This document shows positions 21,717 to 33,599 of a DNA stretch of 64,000 nt, in pieces (the first letter of the stretch is position 1; every line of letters starts with the position of its first letter). Source of the stretch: Neckera pumila (taxonomy: Eukaryota > Streptophyta > Bryopsida > Hypnales > Neckeraceae). The notes under the pieces are model-generated. The model searched no databases. It saw nothing but the letters and a program-made list of their open reading frames with translations, and was not told where the DNA came from. The translations under genes were made by a program, and so were the position numbers. The DNA is taken from positions 17,101,711-17,165,710 of the forward strand of contig OZ018413.1 of NCBI GenBank assembly GCA_963969595.1, read 5' to 3'.

Positions 21717-24700
21717 CTATTGAATTTCTTGTTCCAAAATACTAAGTCGTCGCATTTCAATATCATGGACAAGTCGACAATGGATAGATGATAGAAGAGC
21801 CTTAGTAAAAAGATCAGCAAGATTATTTGCTGATGCAATTTTCTTAATGTCAAGTACCTTGTCTGTAATCAAATCATTAGTATAGGTGAAATATTTTGAA
21901 TCAATATGCTTTGTGCAATCACCTTTAATAAAGTCTGCTTGCATTTGAGTAACATAAGCACTATTGTCTTCATATAAAACAGTTGGAGAGTTGTCATAAA
22001 ATAATCTACAGTTGGTTCAAATGAACTTGTCAATCGATCTTAACCAGATGCACTCTCGTGATGCTTCATGTAAAGCAATAATTTTTGTATGATTAGATGA
22101 TGTTGCAGTGATAGTTTGCTTTACTGATTTCCAAGATATTGCAGCTCCATGTCGCAAAAAAACATAACCTGTCTGAAATTTGAATGTTGCAGAATCTGAT
22201 CTATATCCAGCATCATCATATCCAACTAATGTTGGATCTAGAGATCGAGTAGAGTATAGTCTCAAATCTTCAGTTTCTTTTAAATAACGGAAAAAGTATT
22301 TGATGCCATTCTAATGTCAAAGTGTGGGACGAGTACTATGTCTTGTAAGAACACTAACTGTAAATGCAATATCAGGCCTTGTAGGTGTAGTTAAGTATAA
22401 AAGTGCTCCGACCACAACAAGGTATGGATAGTTTTCACTCAATGTTTCCTCCTCCTCCTCGCAAGGACGGTAAGGATCTTCACCTTTAGAACTCCAACCT
22501 ACCATAGGTGATGATAGAGGATATGCATTGAACATGTTGAATCTTTTTAAAATTCGGTTGATATATGTCGTTTGAGAAAGAAAAATGCTACCATCTTTCA
22601 AATGAAGAACTTATAAACCAATACAAAAAGTAGTTTTACCAAGTACCTTCATTTCAAACTCAGGAACAAAAAGTTGAGTAGCTGCAGTAATTGCAGATTT
22701 GGTGTCTATAAGGTTCAAATCATCAACATAAACAGCAATGATGACGAAATCATGTTTGTCTCGTTTGATAAAGAGACATGGAAGCAATGGATCATTAATA
22801 AAATGATTCTCAATAAGAAATTACCATAGGTGTTGATACCACATGCGTCCAGATTGTTTGAGACCATATAGTGCATGTTGTAATTTAACGCCACAATATT
22901 TGCCTGGAATAATTGCACTTGGATTTGCAGATTCAAGGCCAGGTGGAACTCTCATATATATATTAGTATGAAGTGAGTCATATAGATAAGTGGTAACAAC
23001 ATCCATGAGTGTCATCTCAAGGATGGTATGTATCGCCATTCCAAGAAGATATCGAAAAGTAATAGTATTCATAACTGGTGAATATGTGATATCATAATTG
23101 ATGCCAAACTTTTGTGTGAATCTTTGAACAACAAGACGAACCTTGTAGCAAATAATCTGACCTTTGTCATTTCATTTGCGTACAAAAATTAGTTTGTATC
23201 CAAGGGGCCGTGAATTGAGGTTATTCATGATAGGTCCAAAGATTTGTCTCTTGTGCAAAGAATCATACTCCTCTTCAATAGCAGCTTTCCACTTAAGCCA
23301 ATCAGAGCAATTCATCGCTTCTTCAACAGTACATGGCTTGGAATCATCTTTCTCGCAAGAAAGATTTTCTACAATCATAGAAATGAATGGTTCATCTATG
23401 TCAATATTTGTTCTATCCCATACTTGACAAATATCGTAGTACATCACAGATAATTCTGTATTTATCTTAGATATTTCTTCTTTAGAAGTAGATGGATGAA
23501 TAAAATTGGCAATAGTTGGTGTAGGTAAAGAAGGACTAGCAACATCAAATATTGCCTTGCATTTGCGTGGTTACTTATCTGGTACACGAGTTCATTTGCC
23601 CATAGATTGAAGAGTAGGAATGGTTGTTGTTTTTGGAAAAATAACTCGTGCAAAAAGATTCCGAGACTCATTCAATGGAATTTTAGTGATTCTTGGTGCA
23701 TCATTGAATCCATCAGGTGTCTGATCTGCAATCTTAGCAACTTCGTTTTCGGTCAAAGATGTTTGTGGATTAAGATTTGAAGTAAATATTTGAGGAGCTT
23801 GAAAAATAAGAGTAGTAGGAGTTTTTTGAGTAGAAGTTGCTCCTTTCAAAGATGGAAATATATCTTCTTCAAAACGGCAGTTGGCAAAACGTGCACAACG
23901 TAATGTACTAGTAGAAGAATTAATATAACAAATAATGCTGGGAGAGTCGAATCCAACATAGATGCCTTCTTAGCGATGAGCGCCAATAGTATGACGTTGA
24001 AGTTCTAGAACTAGAACCCAAACACGGCATTCAAATACTCGCAAATGAGATACGTTTTGAGCACGTCCTGAAAGAAGTTCTTGTGAAGAAACAATCTCCA
24101 CAAATGAAGGACAAAGTTGAATTAAAGCTGCAGCATGTAGAACTGCATGTCCCCACATACATGCGGGCAAATTTGCATGTAAAAGCAAAGGCCTTGTAAT
24201 AAGTTGAATTTGCTTTATAAAGGACTCTGTCAATCCATTTTGAGCATGTTTATACTGCACCGAATATGTCAAATCAATCCTAATGACAATATAATATATT
24301 TTTCAAAAGATTTGGATCGGAATTCTTGAGCATTTTTCATGCAAAGTGTTTTGATTGAATAATTAGGAAAATGAGCCTTGAACCAAATAAGCATCGAAAT
24401 TAAGTTGGCAAAGGCCAAATTTCTAGTTGATAGTAAAGAGACATGAGATTGTCTGCTTGATGTATCAACCAAAACCAAAAAATATTGGAATGGTTCAGAC
24501 ATAGGTGTTAAAGGACCACAAATATCACCATGCAGTCTCGAAAGCATAGGTGGTAATTCACTGAGTAGCTTCCGTATAGATGGTTTGGCAATCAATTTGC
24601 CTTATACACATGCTTGGCAAAGTGTCATTGAATTTACATCAGCGGGCTATAAATTATGACCGAACAATTGGAAAAAATTTCCAAAATAAAGTGGAGCCTG

Positions 24701-25340
24701 GATGACCAAGTCTTCCATGCCACAGTGAAATTTTAATATCTTTAGAGGATAAAGCAAAATTAGATACAATTGAAGGTCGGATTGGAATCCAATACAAGTC
24801 ATTTGCCGCAACAAAGGCTGTTTCCACTACTTTATTGTTTTGTACAAAAAACAAAGTCTCTCGCCTATCTAAAGTTTTGGTCGAGAGATGAAAACCATTG
24901 GTACAGATATCTCGATAGCGAATCAGGCTTCGAGGCGCAGAGGGAGAAAATATAGCATGCATACATGATATGGTAGTGCCCTCTGGTAAAATCACCTTTG
25001 CAGGTCCTTCCTGGAAATGAAACACATTTGATCCGGCCATAGTTATTAAATTTCTGGTTTGCCAAGTTAAATTATTACCAACATCAAAAAATTGTTTATT
25101 TTGCAAGATAGTATATGTAATTGCAGAATCAAGGAGCGCATTACAAGACTCACCACTGGAAGTATCCTCAGCAACATGTGCTTCAAAATCTTCAGCTCCA
25201 TACGGGTCTATAGACGCATTCATGGTATGAATTTCACGCCGTTGAGCTCGAAGTTTCTTGTTTTCTTGAAATATCTTGACAAAATAGTCTGATGTACGGG
25301 AAACATTTGCCAAATGGCCAACTCTATACATTTGTAGCAA
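21717..25340 (-). pseudogene. Copia pol: protease, integrase, reverse transcriptase, RNase H
   Basis: From the right: a protease-like DSAITYT (the usual D-S-G motif altered); the GAG-pre-integrase motif LWHGRLGHPG; an integrase core with HGDICGP, then CMKNAQEF where the second catalytic Asp of the usual DNAGEF is replaced; and NGLTESF carrying the Glu. Reverse transcriptase follows with LGYKLIFVRK, LYGLKQSGRMWYQ and the catalytic YVDD (22719-22730), then RNase H with GYDDAGYRSD and ADLFTKAL. Several frame changes and stops separate these blocks, so no functional polyprotein is encoded. Confidence 0.9.
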
Positions 25341-26206
25341 GTACGCATCTCTGATTGACGCTTACTATGATTGTTAGAAAAAGAATTGGTATTCTTTTTG
25401 TACGCATGACTGTGACTACCAGACTGTTTATAACGATATTTCTTAAATTTATGTGTCTTAAATTTGACATTAGAAACCTTGATAGCGTAGGACTCAGGAA
25501 CTGTAGTTCCAATAGGGTAGGCTTCTGCATTGCGCAGAAAGATCTTGTTTTGCTTTTCAGCAAGAAGTAATAGATACATGAGATCTGAGTGATTTTCAAA
25601 TTTTATGTTTCTATATTGCAGGGCAAATATAGCAGAAACGGGTGGAAATGTTGAGAGGGTTTTTTCAATCATTTCTTGTTCGGTAATGATTTGACTACAT
25701 AACCGTAATTGCAATATGATGCAATACAATTCATTGTTGAAAGCAACAAGTGTTGGAAAATCCAATATTCCTAAATGCGTCCAATCATAGAGAGTCCTAG
25801 GAAGGAATATCGTTTCTTGATGGTTAAAACGAGCTTTGAGCTTCTGCCAAAGCTCATGTGGTTTTTCTATCTTTAAGTATTGATGTTGTAAAGCAAGGAC
25901 AACATGGCGACGGAGCAAAAGTAAAGCTTTCCAAGATGTGGAAGCAGAAATAGTGACAACAGGAACAATAGAAATTGTAGCTGCAGAAGCAGTGGCACTT
26001 ACAGTGGGAATAGTGTCAAAAATAATAGCGTCTGATAGTCCCTCAACAAATATATGTGCTTTCACAGTCTTTGCCCATAACAAATAATTGCTCCCGTCAG
26101 CTGCTAGTTGTGTAAAAAGCAGAGGCTGAAGCCTCGGTGGCTCAATAATAGTAGCAGCCACCGGAATAGTCGTAGGTGTAGCAACAGAAGAAGTTGAAGT
26201 AGTCAT
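25320..26206 (-). pseudogene. Copia gag with frameshift at the zinc knuckle
   Basis: An open frame of about 300 codons (starting MTTSTSS) carries the Copia gag core: ADGSNYLLWAKTVKAHI, WKALLLLRRHVV and a Lys-rich stretch. The CX2C half of the zinc knuckle (CYKC) ends this frame. The RVGHLANV half, with its His, continues in the pol frame, so a frame change falls inside the knuckle. Confidence 0.85.
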
Positions 26207-26319
26207 GTTGTACAATGAAAATAACTATGGGGAGAAATTAGGGTTTGAAAAAAAATTAGGTTTTGTATAGAAAATAAAGATAAAGATGAAATTAGAGATA
26301 AAGATAAAGATAAAAAATA

Positions 26320-26485
26320 AAGATAAAATAAAATAAAATAAAATATAAAAAATAAAAATAAAACTAATAAATAATAAATAGTAAATAATAAATAGTAAAT
26401 AATAAATAGTAAATAATAAATAGTAAATAATAAATAGTAAATAATAAATAGTAAATAGTAAATAGTAAATAATAAGTAGTAAAAT
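26320..26485. repeat. AT-rich minisatellite in the Copia leader
   Basis: Irregular tandem copies of TAAATAATAAATAG-type units fill the region between the 5' LTR side and gag. They produce long Tyr/Leu-rich spurious minus-strand frames. Confidence 0.85.
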
Positions 26486-27136
26486 AAAGATAAAGATGAA
26501 AAATAAAGATAAAGAAAAATAGAAGGATAAAGATAAAGATATATGGAAATTATAAATGAAAAATGAAAACAAAATAAAATAAAATAATTGGGGTTTGGAG
26601 AAAAAACTAGAAAGACTTGAAGTGACAAAGTGTTGGTTGAAGGGGCGTGGAGAATAGAAGAAAGGAGGCAAAGGGGGGGAGAGCTTCAAAAGAAGTGGAA
26701 ACAAAAAAATGGACAAGAAAGTTGCATAACAAGAAAAATAAGAATAAAAAAATTTGCAAGTAGACTGCAACGGAAGGGTTGTAGGCGGTGGAAGGATGTC
26801 CAGAAGGGCGGGAGGGGGGGGGTTGGATCCGACAGGCGAGAAGCAGGGCTGAGTCCGACAAGGGGAGGAGGTTATCAGGGATACAAGATCAGGCCAAGAG
26901 TCAGGGAGGGAGCAAAGGCGGAGGGAATAGAGGCGGAGGGAATAGAGGCAGAGTGGGCGCCTGGGGATAGAAGGGGTGTACAGAGCAGAGAGTGTACATA
27001 GGGCAAGGAGGTAGTGCAATTCAAGCAGAGAGAGATGGGGGGGGGGTGGGGGGTGCAAAGCTCCCTCTAAAAATAATTCTAAACTGGAAATTGTAAACAA
27101 AATTGTAAGAGCATGTGCGCGAACAATCGTAAAAGA

Positions 27137-27150
27137 GCGTGCTGATAACA
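27137..27150 (-). other. Copia primer-binding site
   Basis: Minus-strand TGTTATCAGCACGC directly follows the 5' LTR. It resembles the initiator-Met-tRNA-complementary TGGTATCAGAGC-type sites of plant Copia elements, with differences. Confidence 0.6.
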
Positions 27151-27368
27151 TGTTGAGAATAATAAACAAAACACAAACTCAAAACATCAAAAACACTAAA
27201 GTATACAAGAGAATAATACTTACACTAACATTGAAGGATGGAAGTATATACAAAAGGAGAAAGACGATCAATAGTTCTCTCTCCGTATTGGCTAAGAAAT
27301 AGCATCTACTACTTTGTTGACTAATCCACCATGCATTATGGGGAGCGTTCACACTACGGTTCTTAACA
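27151..27368 (-). repeat. Copia LTR (5' LTR relative to coding strand)
   Basis: 218 bp, minus-strand TGTTAAGAACC...TTCTCAACA. It is the partner of 20941-21161 and carries the intact TG...CA ends. Confidence 0.92.
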
Positions 27369-28279
27369 GAATCATTCAATTTGAATCTATGAGTCAAAAG
27401 ATATGAGGAGTTTTAGTTTGTGGGTAGGTATGGAGTCTTTCAAAACCATACCTACCCACAAACTAAAACTCCTCATAACTTTGGACTCATAGATCCAAAT
27501 TGAATGATTCAAAGCTTCACACTTCTATATAAATCTAAAGAACCAGTTTTAGATTTTTCTTTTAAAGTAATTTTAAAGAAGTTTTTTGAGCTACCCGAGC
27601 TACCCGCTGACCAATGAAAATTACATATCATGCAATAACTTTTTAACTATATAGTCAAAAGTTCTGAAAACTATTGGGCCTTAAAGCTACTCCTTGGGCA
27701 TATATTGTGTACAATTTTTGAAGAAAAAAAATAAAAAATCCTTTTGTAGTGAGCTGCCCAAAATTGCTATGTTACCAAAAAACGCAGCTTGGTCCTTTAG
27801 GGGTTAAGAGTTGAAATGGTTTTGAATTCTTATTTATGAATAAGAACTAGTGAAAAAAAAGTTGTGCTTTTTAAAAAATATTTGTATTTATAATGGAAAT
27901 ACAATTGAAAGCAATTTGCTTTAAAATATTCACTAAAAGAATTGTACATAATCAACAAAGTATGTCCATGTCACCATTTTGATTTTTGAGGGCACATTCT
28001 TATTCAATACTTAGATTCTTTCCTAGATACTTAGATTTCTCTTAAAGTTAAATGGAGGCTCTTGTCTTGTTCAAAATTTTGATGATTGTCTATAGGGCTA
28101 AATTAATAGAATTATTAGATTATTATACATAACTATTGAAATGATATTATTCTTTTTGGATTATTGAATTATTGGACTATATAGAACTCTTGAAATAATA
28201 TTTGCAAATAAATGCAACATACATTGATGTTGCATTTTATTATAGTAACTATGAAATTACCCTCTATATAATAGCAATA

Positions 28280-28345
28280 GTCATTAGCGAATTTTGGGGT
28301 CATTATAGGGCCTTCTATTTAAGAGTTTAAATGGTTTGAAACAAT
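28280..28345. repeat. Likeness of the foldback element's unoccupied target site
   Basis: TCATTATAGGGCCTTCTATTTAA followed by GAGTTTAAATGG combines, across one TTAA (28319-28322), the left flank (ending ...GGGCCTTCTACTTAA at 20636) and the right flank (TTAAGAGTTGAAATGG at 27804) of the foldback element. It therefore looks like a diverged duplicate of the locus without the insertion. Confidence 0.6.
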
Positions 28346-30041
28346 GATTATAAAACTTTATGAGGTGTTTGTTTGAGGAGCACTTAACTCCTAAGCGCCC
28401 CGGCTTTTTCATAGGGAACAAGGTCAATAGGGACCATTGTCCAAAGAATTGGACACACCCAATTCAAAATAGAAATCAATAGAGTTCCACCGTTGAAACA
28501 GCAAAAGGCTAATGATGCAAAGGTGCGGAGAAAAGTTTGGGAAGATTCACCGTATGGATTCAAAATTTATAATGGTCAAACGACTGTTGACAAGGCAAGG
28601 GGGGACCACTTTCCGAGGCGCTTTCTAACTTTGGAGAGCTGTTGTGCACGGATGAATTGGCCAGTGATTCTGATTTTTTGGTATGAGTTGGGATCTTGGG
28701 CAAGGTCCTTTCTTGCAAATTTTCAGCCTCTGCTGATTTTGTGGGAGAGATCTACAAAGCCCAAAAAGAGGGAGCCTCACAACACGAGGAAAGAAGGTGA
28801 CTGCCAAGCACGTACGACACCTACGTACACGTTGGCAAGGCACCTGGAGGTACACTAATTGATCAGGCAAACCCATTGTAGCAGAGGCAAAGTGCAAATG
28901 CTCTTCTCGAGACTTGCAAATGATGCAGGCATAAAGTCTCAGAGCCGCCCACAGATCCAATTTTGTCTCATTTTTTGAACTCTTGTGTATAATCTTTTCA
29001 TATGGGCGAATGTGTCTTTGTCAAAACTAGTGAATACTTGACAACGTAGCATAGTGTAGAATTTCAGAACTCTTGGTCGGTGTACCTTACGTAGAAGAAA
29101 TAGTCTTCTCAACTAGAGTGCGGAAACTTAGAAACCAGATTACTACAGACAATGAACGAAGTATTGTGCACTCATATTGTAAACACTTGTGGCGCTCTCA
29201 GAAATTGGCGTTGTCTGAAAATTACTTAGCAGGGCTCAATGGTCTGGAACCAAATGGTGCCGGTGGTCCCAGTCGTCCTAAAATCGCCAAAATCATGGAA
29301 AGTACACTTTTGCTATACCCCTTGTAAATGCACCTGCCATTAGTCACTGTACAGAAACATCAAATGCCAGAAACCCACTCCAATGCATCACTTAAGTGCC
29401 CCCTTGTACAATTTATTAGATAGTATTTGCACAATTTGCTATCTATTTGTCTGAAATTAAATTCTCAGAGGCTATAAGGTTAATGACTCCATTGCGGTCA
29501 AAATTAGGAGTGTGCCCTCATGCCACTGCTGAAATTTTTCAATTTTTTTCCCACACAAAGATAAGTGTGAGAGATAGTAAAGACATTTGAAATTATATTT
29601 TTTGGACCAAGTATGAATTAGTTTTGAATTTTTGAAGTGATCAGCCTATAGGGGTTTGTAGGCCACCTCATGACCAACAAAATCTGAATCCAATATGGTC
29701 ATCTTCCTACCAATGTAGTCACAACATTTTCAAATATGGAAGACCTAAAAAATCAATTTTTACAAAGAATTTTACATTGAAAAGTTGGAAGTATCCATTG
29801 AGGTCACTAATTACTTCATAACTACCATGTAAGGCATTGATTGTGGTCTGAAAAACCACAATGGGGTCATTAGGTGTCCATCATGGGCCATTTGACTGCA
29901 ATAGGGTCTTTTACCTTATATAGGGATGTGGGATGCTCAAAGGTTATAACAAGGGAAATTCTCCCAAGAAGTGATATTGATAACCTTAGCGGCAACCTAA
30001 AAATAATAGTCTTGGTTTTGTACCCAACCTCAAACCCATAA
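28346..30041. other. Intergenic, no gene recognised
   Basis: A locally GC-richer part (28480-29330) has frames of about 110-120 codons on both strands. None shows a domain motif or splice-supported continuation, so none is called. TTAACTCCTAAGCGCCCC at 28387 weakly resembles a TTAA/CCC-type end. Confidence 0.45.
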
Positions 30042-31362
30042 TACTACAAGAAAATGGGGGTATAAATGATTGCGGAGTCATTTGTGACCCTGCAATGACT
30101 GTGGTATGACTGCACCCCTCTAATTGTACCCTGTGGCCTTTGTCAACAATGTCCAAGTCATTTACAAGTTGCGGTCGCGACTAGGATAAAAACATGATGA
30201 AAACCAGACTTCCTATGCGTGCTTTCATTGAGGGTTCATTTGTTTTCTTGCTGTGGAGGTTACAGTCATTTTCTACAACTTGGTGATACTAATCTCTGAC
30301 TTGCAAAATGGTTTTTTTTCCACTAAAGGCACCTTTCAGAGAATCTAACGTTGCCTATGCAGATTTCATTGTGTTGAAGTATCCGCGGTTAAGGAGTGAG
30401 TCATTTTCTAGTTGCTTTCTAATCATACACTAGTTGTTTCTTAATCATTTCTTATACTATTAGAAAATTCAAATTTTTTGTTGGTTTTGGTTGCATAGAT
30501 TTGATTCACTTTTTTGTTGATTTGGAAGTAGTTTTTTGATTTGGATAGAAATCAATAGAAAAGTGAACCAAATAAATGCGACCAAAAAAAAAAAAATTTT
30601 GAATTTTCTAATAGTGAAGCTAGTCATTTCCTAGATGCTTTTAAATCATACACTAATTGTTTTTTAGTTGTTTTTTAGTTGTTTCCTAGTTGCTTCCAAA
30701 ATTCATTCCTATTTGTTTTATATCAATTGTCCTATATCAATCGTAAAGAGTATCATTAGGTTGGACATATAAGACTTGTAAATTGTTGTAGTTTTATGCA
30801 ATGAATTTTCTTGATTTAATTTTAAGATTTCTACGATTTGTAGATTTCTATAGAATATAGATTTCTACGATTTGTAGATTTTCACAATCTATAGAAATAA
30901 AAAAATATTAAATTTTTTTAAAAAAAATCTATGAAATTGTAAGGTTTCCTAAACCAATGAAATCTACCAATATTTGAATTTTGAAATCTAAGAATAAGGT
31001 AGATTTGGAATTTTTGAAATCTAAGAAAAGATAAATTTGAAGTTCTAAATCTAGAATAATGGTAGATTTGAAATTCAAATATCTAAAAAAAGAAAGATTT
31101 GATATAATGCCCCACTCAATTGCAAAATGACTTATAAATGACTGTTGACGTGAATGTCTATGTCAAACTTTTTCATTCAACATCCATCCAAGGAAAAAAC
31201 AGATGGTGATAATAAACACGGAAGTCATTTAAACACAACTTTTCCAAAATGACAACAGGAGCCTCAAGTCATTTATCTATCATCTTTGTCCAAAATGACT
31301 GGTGGAAGTCAATTTGAAATCATTATTTGCAATCATTTATACCCCCAATTTTTCTTGTAGTG
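30042..31362. mobile_element. Non-autonomous CACTA element, 1.32 kb
   Basis: The left end TACTACAAGAAAATGGGGG (first C changed to T) and the right end read as CACTACAAGAAAAATTGGGG pair for about 31 bp through GTATAAATGATTGC. The 3-bp duplication is TAA (30039-30041 and 31363-31365). Subterminal TCATTT/AAATGA motifs recur at both ends as in CACTA elements. Inside, 30455-30625 contains a further inverted repeat (AGAAAATTCAAATTTTTTG and its inverse). There is no transposase. Confidence 0.85.
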
Positions 31363-31788
31363 TAATTAGTGCATGGTGGCACACTCAAATTCGTTGGTCC
31401 CATCATGAATGTCATTTGGCACCAACATGAATGTCCCATATCACTTTAAAATAGGATAATGAATGACAATTTCCATAATGCAAAGGTTACAAAATGAAAA
31501 CCTTGGCTTGCCCGAAACTCTTTCTAATGCTAAACACTACAAAAATTCTAGAACAAATGATCATGTACATAACAAATGATCGTGTATAGCCTTTAATCTA
31601 TACAAACAATTTATGGAAGATGCAACCTCACTTCTTGAACTCTGCGGAAGACCTCTTGGAGCATTTGAACGACCGTAGACCTTTCAATCGTCAATGAACT
31701 TTTGAAGCTACATTCTATACATGAGTGTAGATTTTTGTACCGATTAGGTGTTCCAGGTTTCATAGCGGCATACTCCTACAGTCAGAAT

Positions 31789-33502
31789 TCAGAATTGCTG
31801 GTGAAATAATGAGACAGTTTGATCTTGGGGCTTCTCTTCCACCCAATTGTAATAGTCTTCAAGGAGTTGTTGCATGAACACAGGCACCATGCGGTCCACT
31901 ATAGCTTGCAAGACTCTGCATTCAAGAAGAAACCATTAAAAGCACTGCATGCAACGTGTAGAAGAACTCACGTAACAAGGGCTGCAGTATATGGATGAAA
32001 TTGTCAGTCACGGTTTGATGACTTACGCATTCCCTGGAGTCTCCACCGCTGACAAAGGCAACACCGTGAATGGTAAATTATGAACCTGAAAATCATAAAT
32101 GATATAGCATGAATCTACTGAAGGACAAATTGAAGTCTAAGAGCAACGTATAACATATTCACCACCGGTACTAAATTTCAAGTATGACTTCGAAGCAAGC
32201 AAAAAAGGTGCTGAACCGACAAACCGGGAAGAGTAACCTATCACCTCAATTGATACACCGATGTTGAGATTAGTACGCAAAAGAAGTTCCCCATCCTCAC
32301 CGTACTTCCATTGCAAGTGATTCTTCATATTCGCTGCCAGCAACAGGACACATTTTAAACATAAAGGTAGACCATTCGCGAAACTCCACGACTCTTTGTC
32401 AATATAATATGCACAAGGACAAGCTCTCACTTGAGAAGTAAACAGCAATTCAGAGTGATATACATCTAAAATTTGCACCTGAGAATGTCTCTACTTTATC
32501 CCCGGAGGCATCTGGTGCTTCAAACTGCGTAGAGAACATAAATAAACTCCATCAGTGCTGTCAGAGATTCGGAATTACTGAAATTGCAACCGTTGAAATA
32601 CACCCTGTGTTTGCTGACAGTCCTTCAATAAAACATTCTGGATTTCTGGTATTTCGGATATTCCAGACTAGGGTAAGAGTGTCCACCTTACAGGCAATCA
32701 TCTCAACCACGCACTCCGCTTCGGTGGCATCGACGAGTACGTCCATCACAGGAGCCACTTCGCGACCGAGAACAGAGATCTTCGGCAGGTAACATCGGAA
32801 TACATTCTCCCCCAAGTACTCAAAGTCTTGTAGATGGTTTGTGCTCAGCATCGATTTCATTCCTTCTGGCTGCTGGAGAAATTGGCTCAGGGGATGCGGT
32901 GTTCCTTGCTTGTCCGTGAAAGTTGGAAGTGACATCGTTTGTTCTCTACCGGCGCTGAGCTGAGCTTTTCTTTGCTTGCCAGTAGGTCCAGCTGGGATCA
33001 CCATACATTGTGTTCGACTATATTTTACCCTAATTTACTCAACCTCGTCAGACTCTTACTAACCGCAACAAGAATTTGAGATACACGATCAGATTTACTG
33101 ATAATTAATGAAATTAGATGAATGGAAGTAGAAACCAGCCAGTCGTTAATTATATCCTCACCTCGTTTGTATTGGACAGTTGAAACAAGCAAGGGATGTC
33201 CCCCAACGCGCCTTCGCTGGCAAGCGCACATTCTTGGTCTGTAAGAATGTCGAGCTACCGTAAGAAAAATAAAATGGACTGTTAATAGATCCACCATAGC
33301 ATTGAATGGAAATTTATCAACCGAAGGGCAAATCTGAAGCAAAACAACAAGAACTAAAAAAGTTCACAACAGGATCTAATATAGAACCAAATGATTGAGC
33401 AAGAAAAATAGAAGATTCAAAAATAGAGGACTCAAATACCTTGGTGACGAAGCAGCTGGTCGAAGTCCCAGATGAGATTGCATTAAGCGCTAATCCTTCC
33501 AT
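31789..33502 (-). CDS. DUF1997 protein, likely plastid-targeted
   Basis: Seven exons, all with GT-AG junctions and consistent phases: 33502-33440, 33238-33162, 33017-32687, 32524-32479, 32333-32245, 32085-32027 and 31915-31789, giving 263 aa. Residues 1-60 are Ser/Thr/Lys/Arg-rich, fitting a transit peptide (starts MEGLALNAISSGTS). The DUF1997 body shows PLSQFLQQPE, FRCYLPKISVLGREVAPVMD, VEMIACKFEAPDASG, FSANMKNHLQW, LRTNLNIGVSIE, FTVLPLSAVETPGNAVLQ and LLEDYYNWVEE. Members are plant and cyanobacterial proteins of unknown molecular function. A leader intron is likely, because an acceptor TTTTAG|GTACC sits 35 bp upstream of the ATG. Upstream lies a 230-bp tandem repeat array. Confidence 0.92.
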
Positions 33503-33599
33503 CTCAAGAGCGTTGTTGACCAGCTAGATCCTGGTACCTAAAATAAAACATTAGCAAGAGGAAAGTGGATTCTGCAAATCTTCTTTTGTCAGCTAGGTG

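Larger units (their letters stand above)
20941..27368 (-). mobile_element. Ty1/Copia LTR retrotransposon, degenerate
   Basis: The LTRs are at 20941-21161 and 27151-27368, flanked by a perfect 5-bp duplication GAATC (20936-20940 and 27369-27373). Coding order on the minus strand is gag, protease, integrase, reverse transcriptase, RNase H, the Copia order. The LTRs differ at roughly 15-20 of about 220 positions plus small indels, so the insertion is old. Frameshifts and stops break the polyprotein throughout. It sits in the middle of a piggyBac-like foldback. Confidence 0.95.
20637..27803. mobile_element. TTAA-flanked piggyBac-like foldback element, split by a Copia insertion
   Basis: The left end is TTAA|CCCCAAAAGGACCAAGCTG and the right end is CAGCTTGGTCCTTTAGGGG|TTAA (TTAA at 20633-20636 and 27804-27807). 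About 300-340 bp of each arm pair. Matched blocks include GGGCAGCTCACTACAATTGG, GCCCAATAGTTTTCATAAC and AGAAGTGTGAAGCTTTGAATC with their inverses at 27480-27800. Removing the Copia element and one copy of its 5-bp duplication leaves about 730 bp that would fold into a nearly continuous hairpin. CCC ends next to TTAA are the piggyBac signature; no ORF belongs to the element itself. Confidence 0.8.

Noticed and set aside
26203..27169. Long Tyr/Leu/Phe-rich minus-strand frames
   Set aside because: Arise from the AT-rich minisatellite and leader of the Copia element; low complexity only.
28387..28404. TTAACTCCTAAGCGCCCC as a piggyBac-type left end
   Set aside because: Only partial match to the family end and no inverse partner nearby.
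28493..28960. About 120-codon ORFs on both strands
   Set aside because: No recognisable family; composition does not favour either strand.
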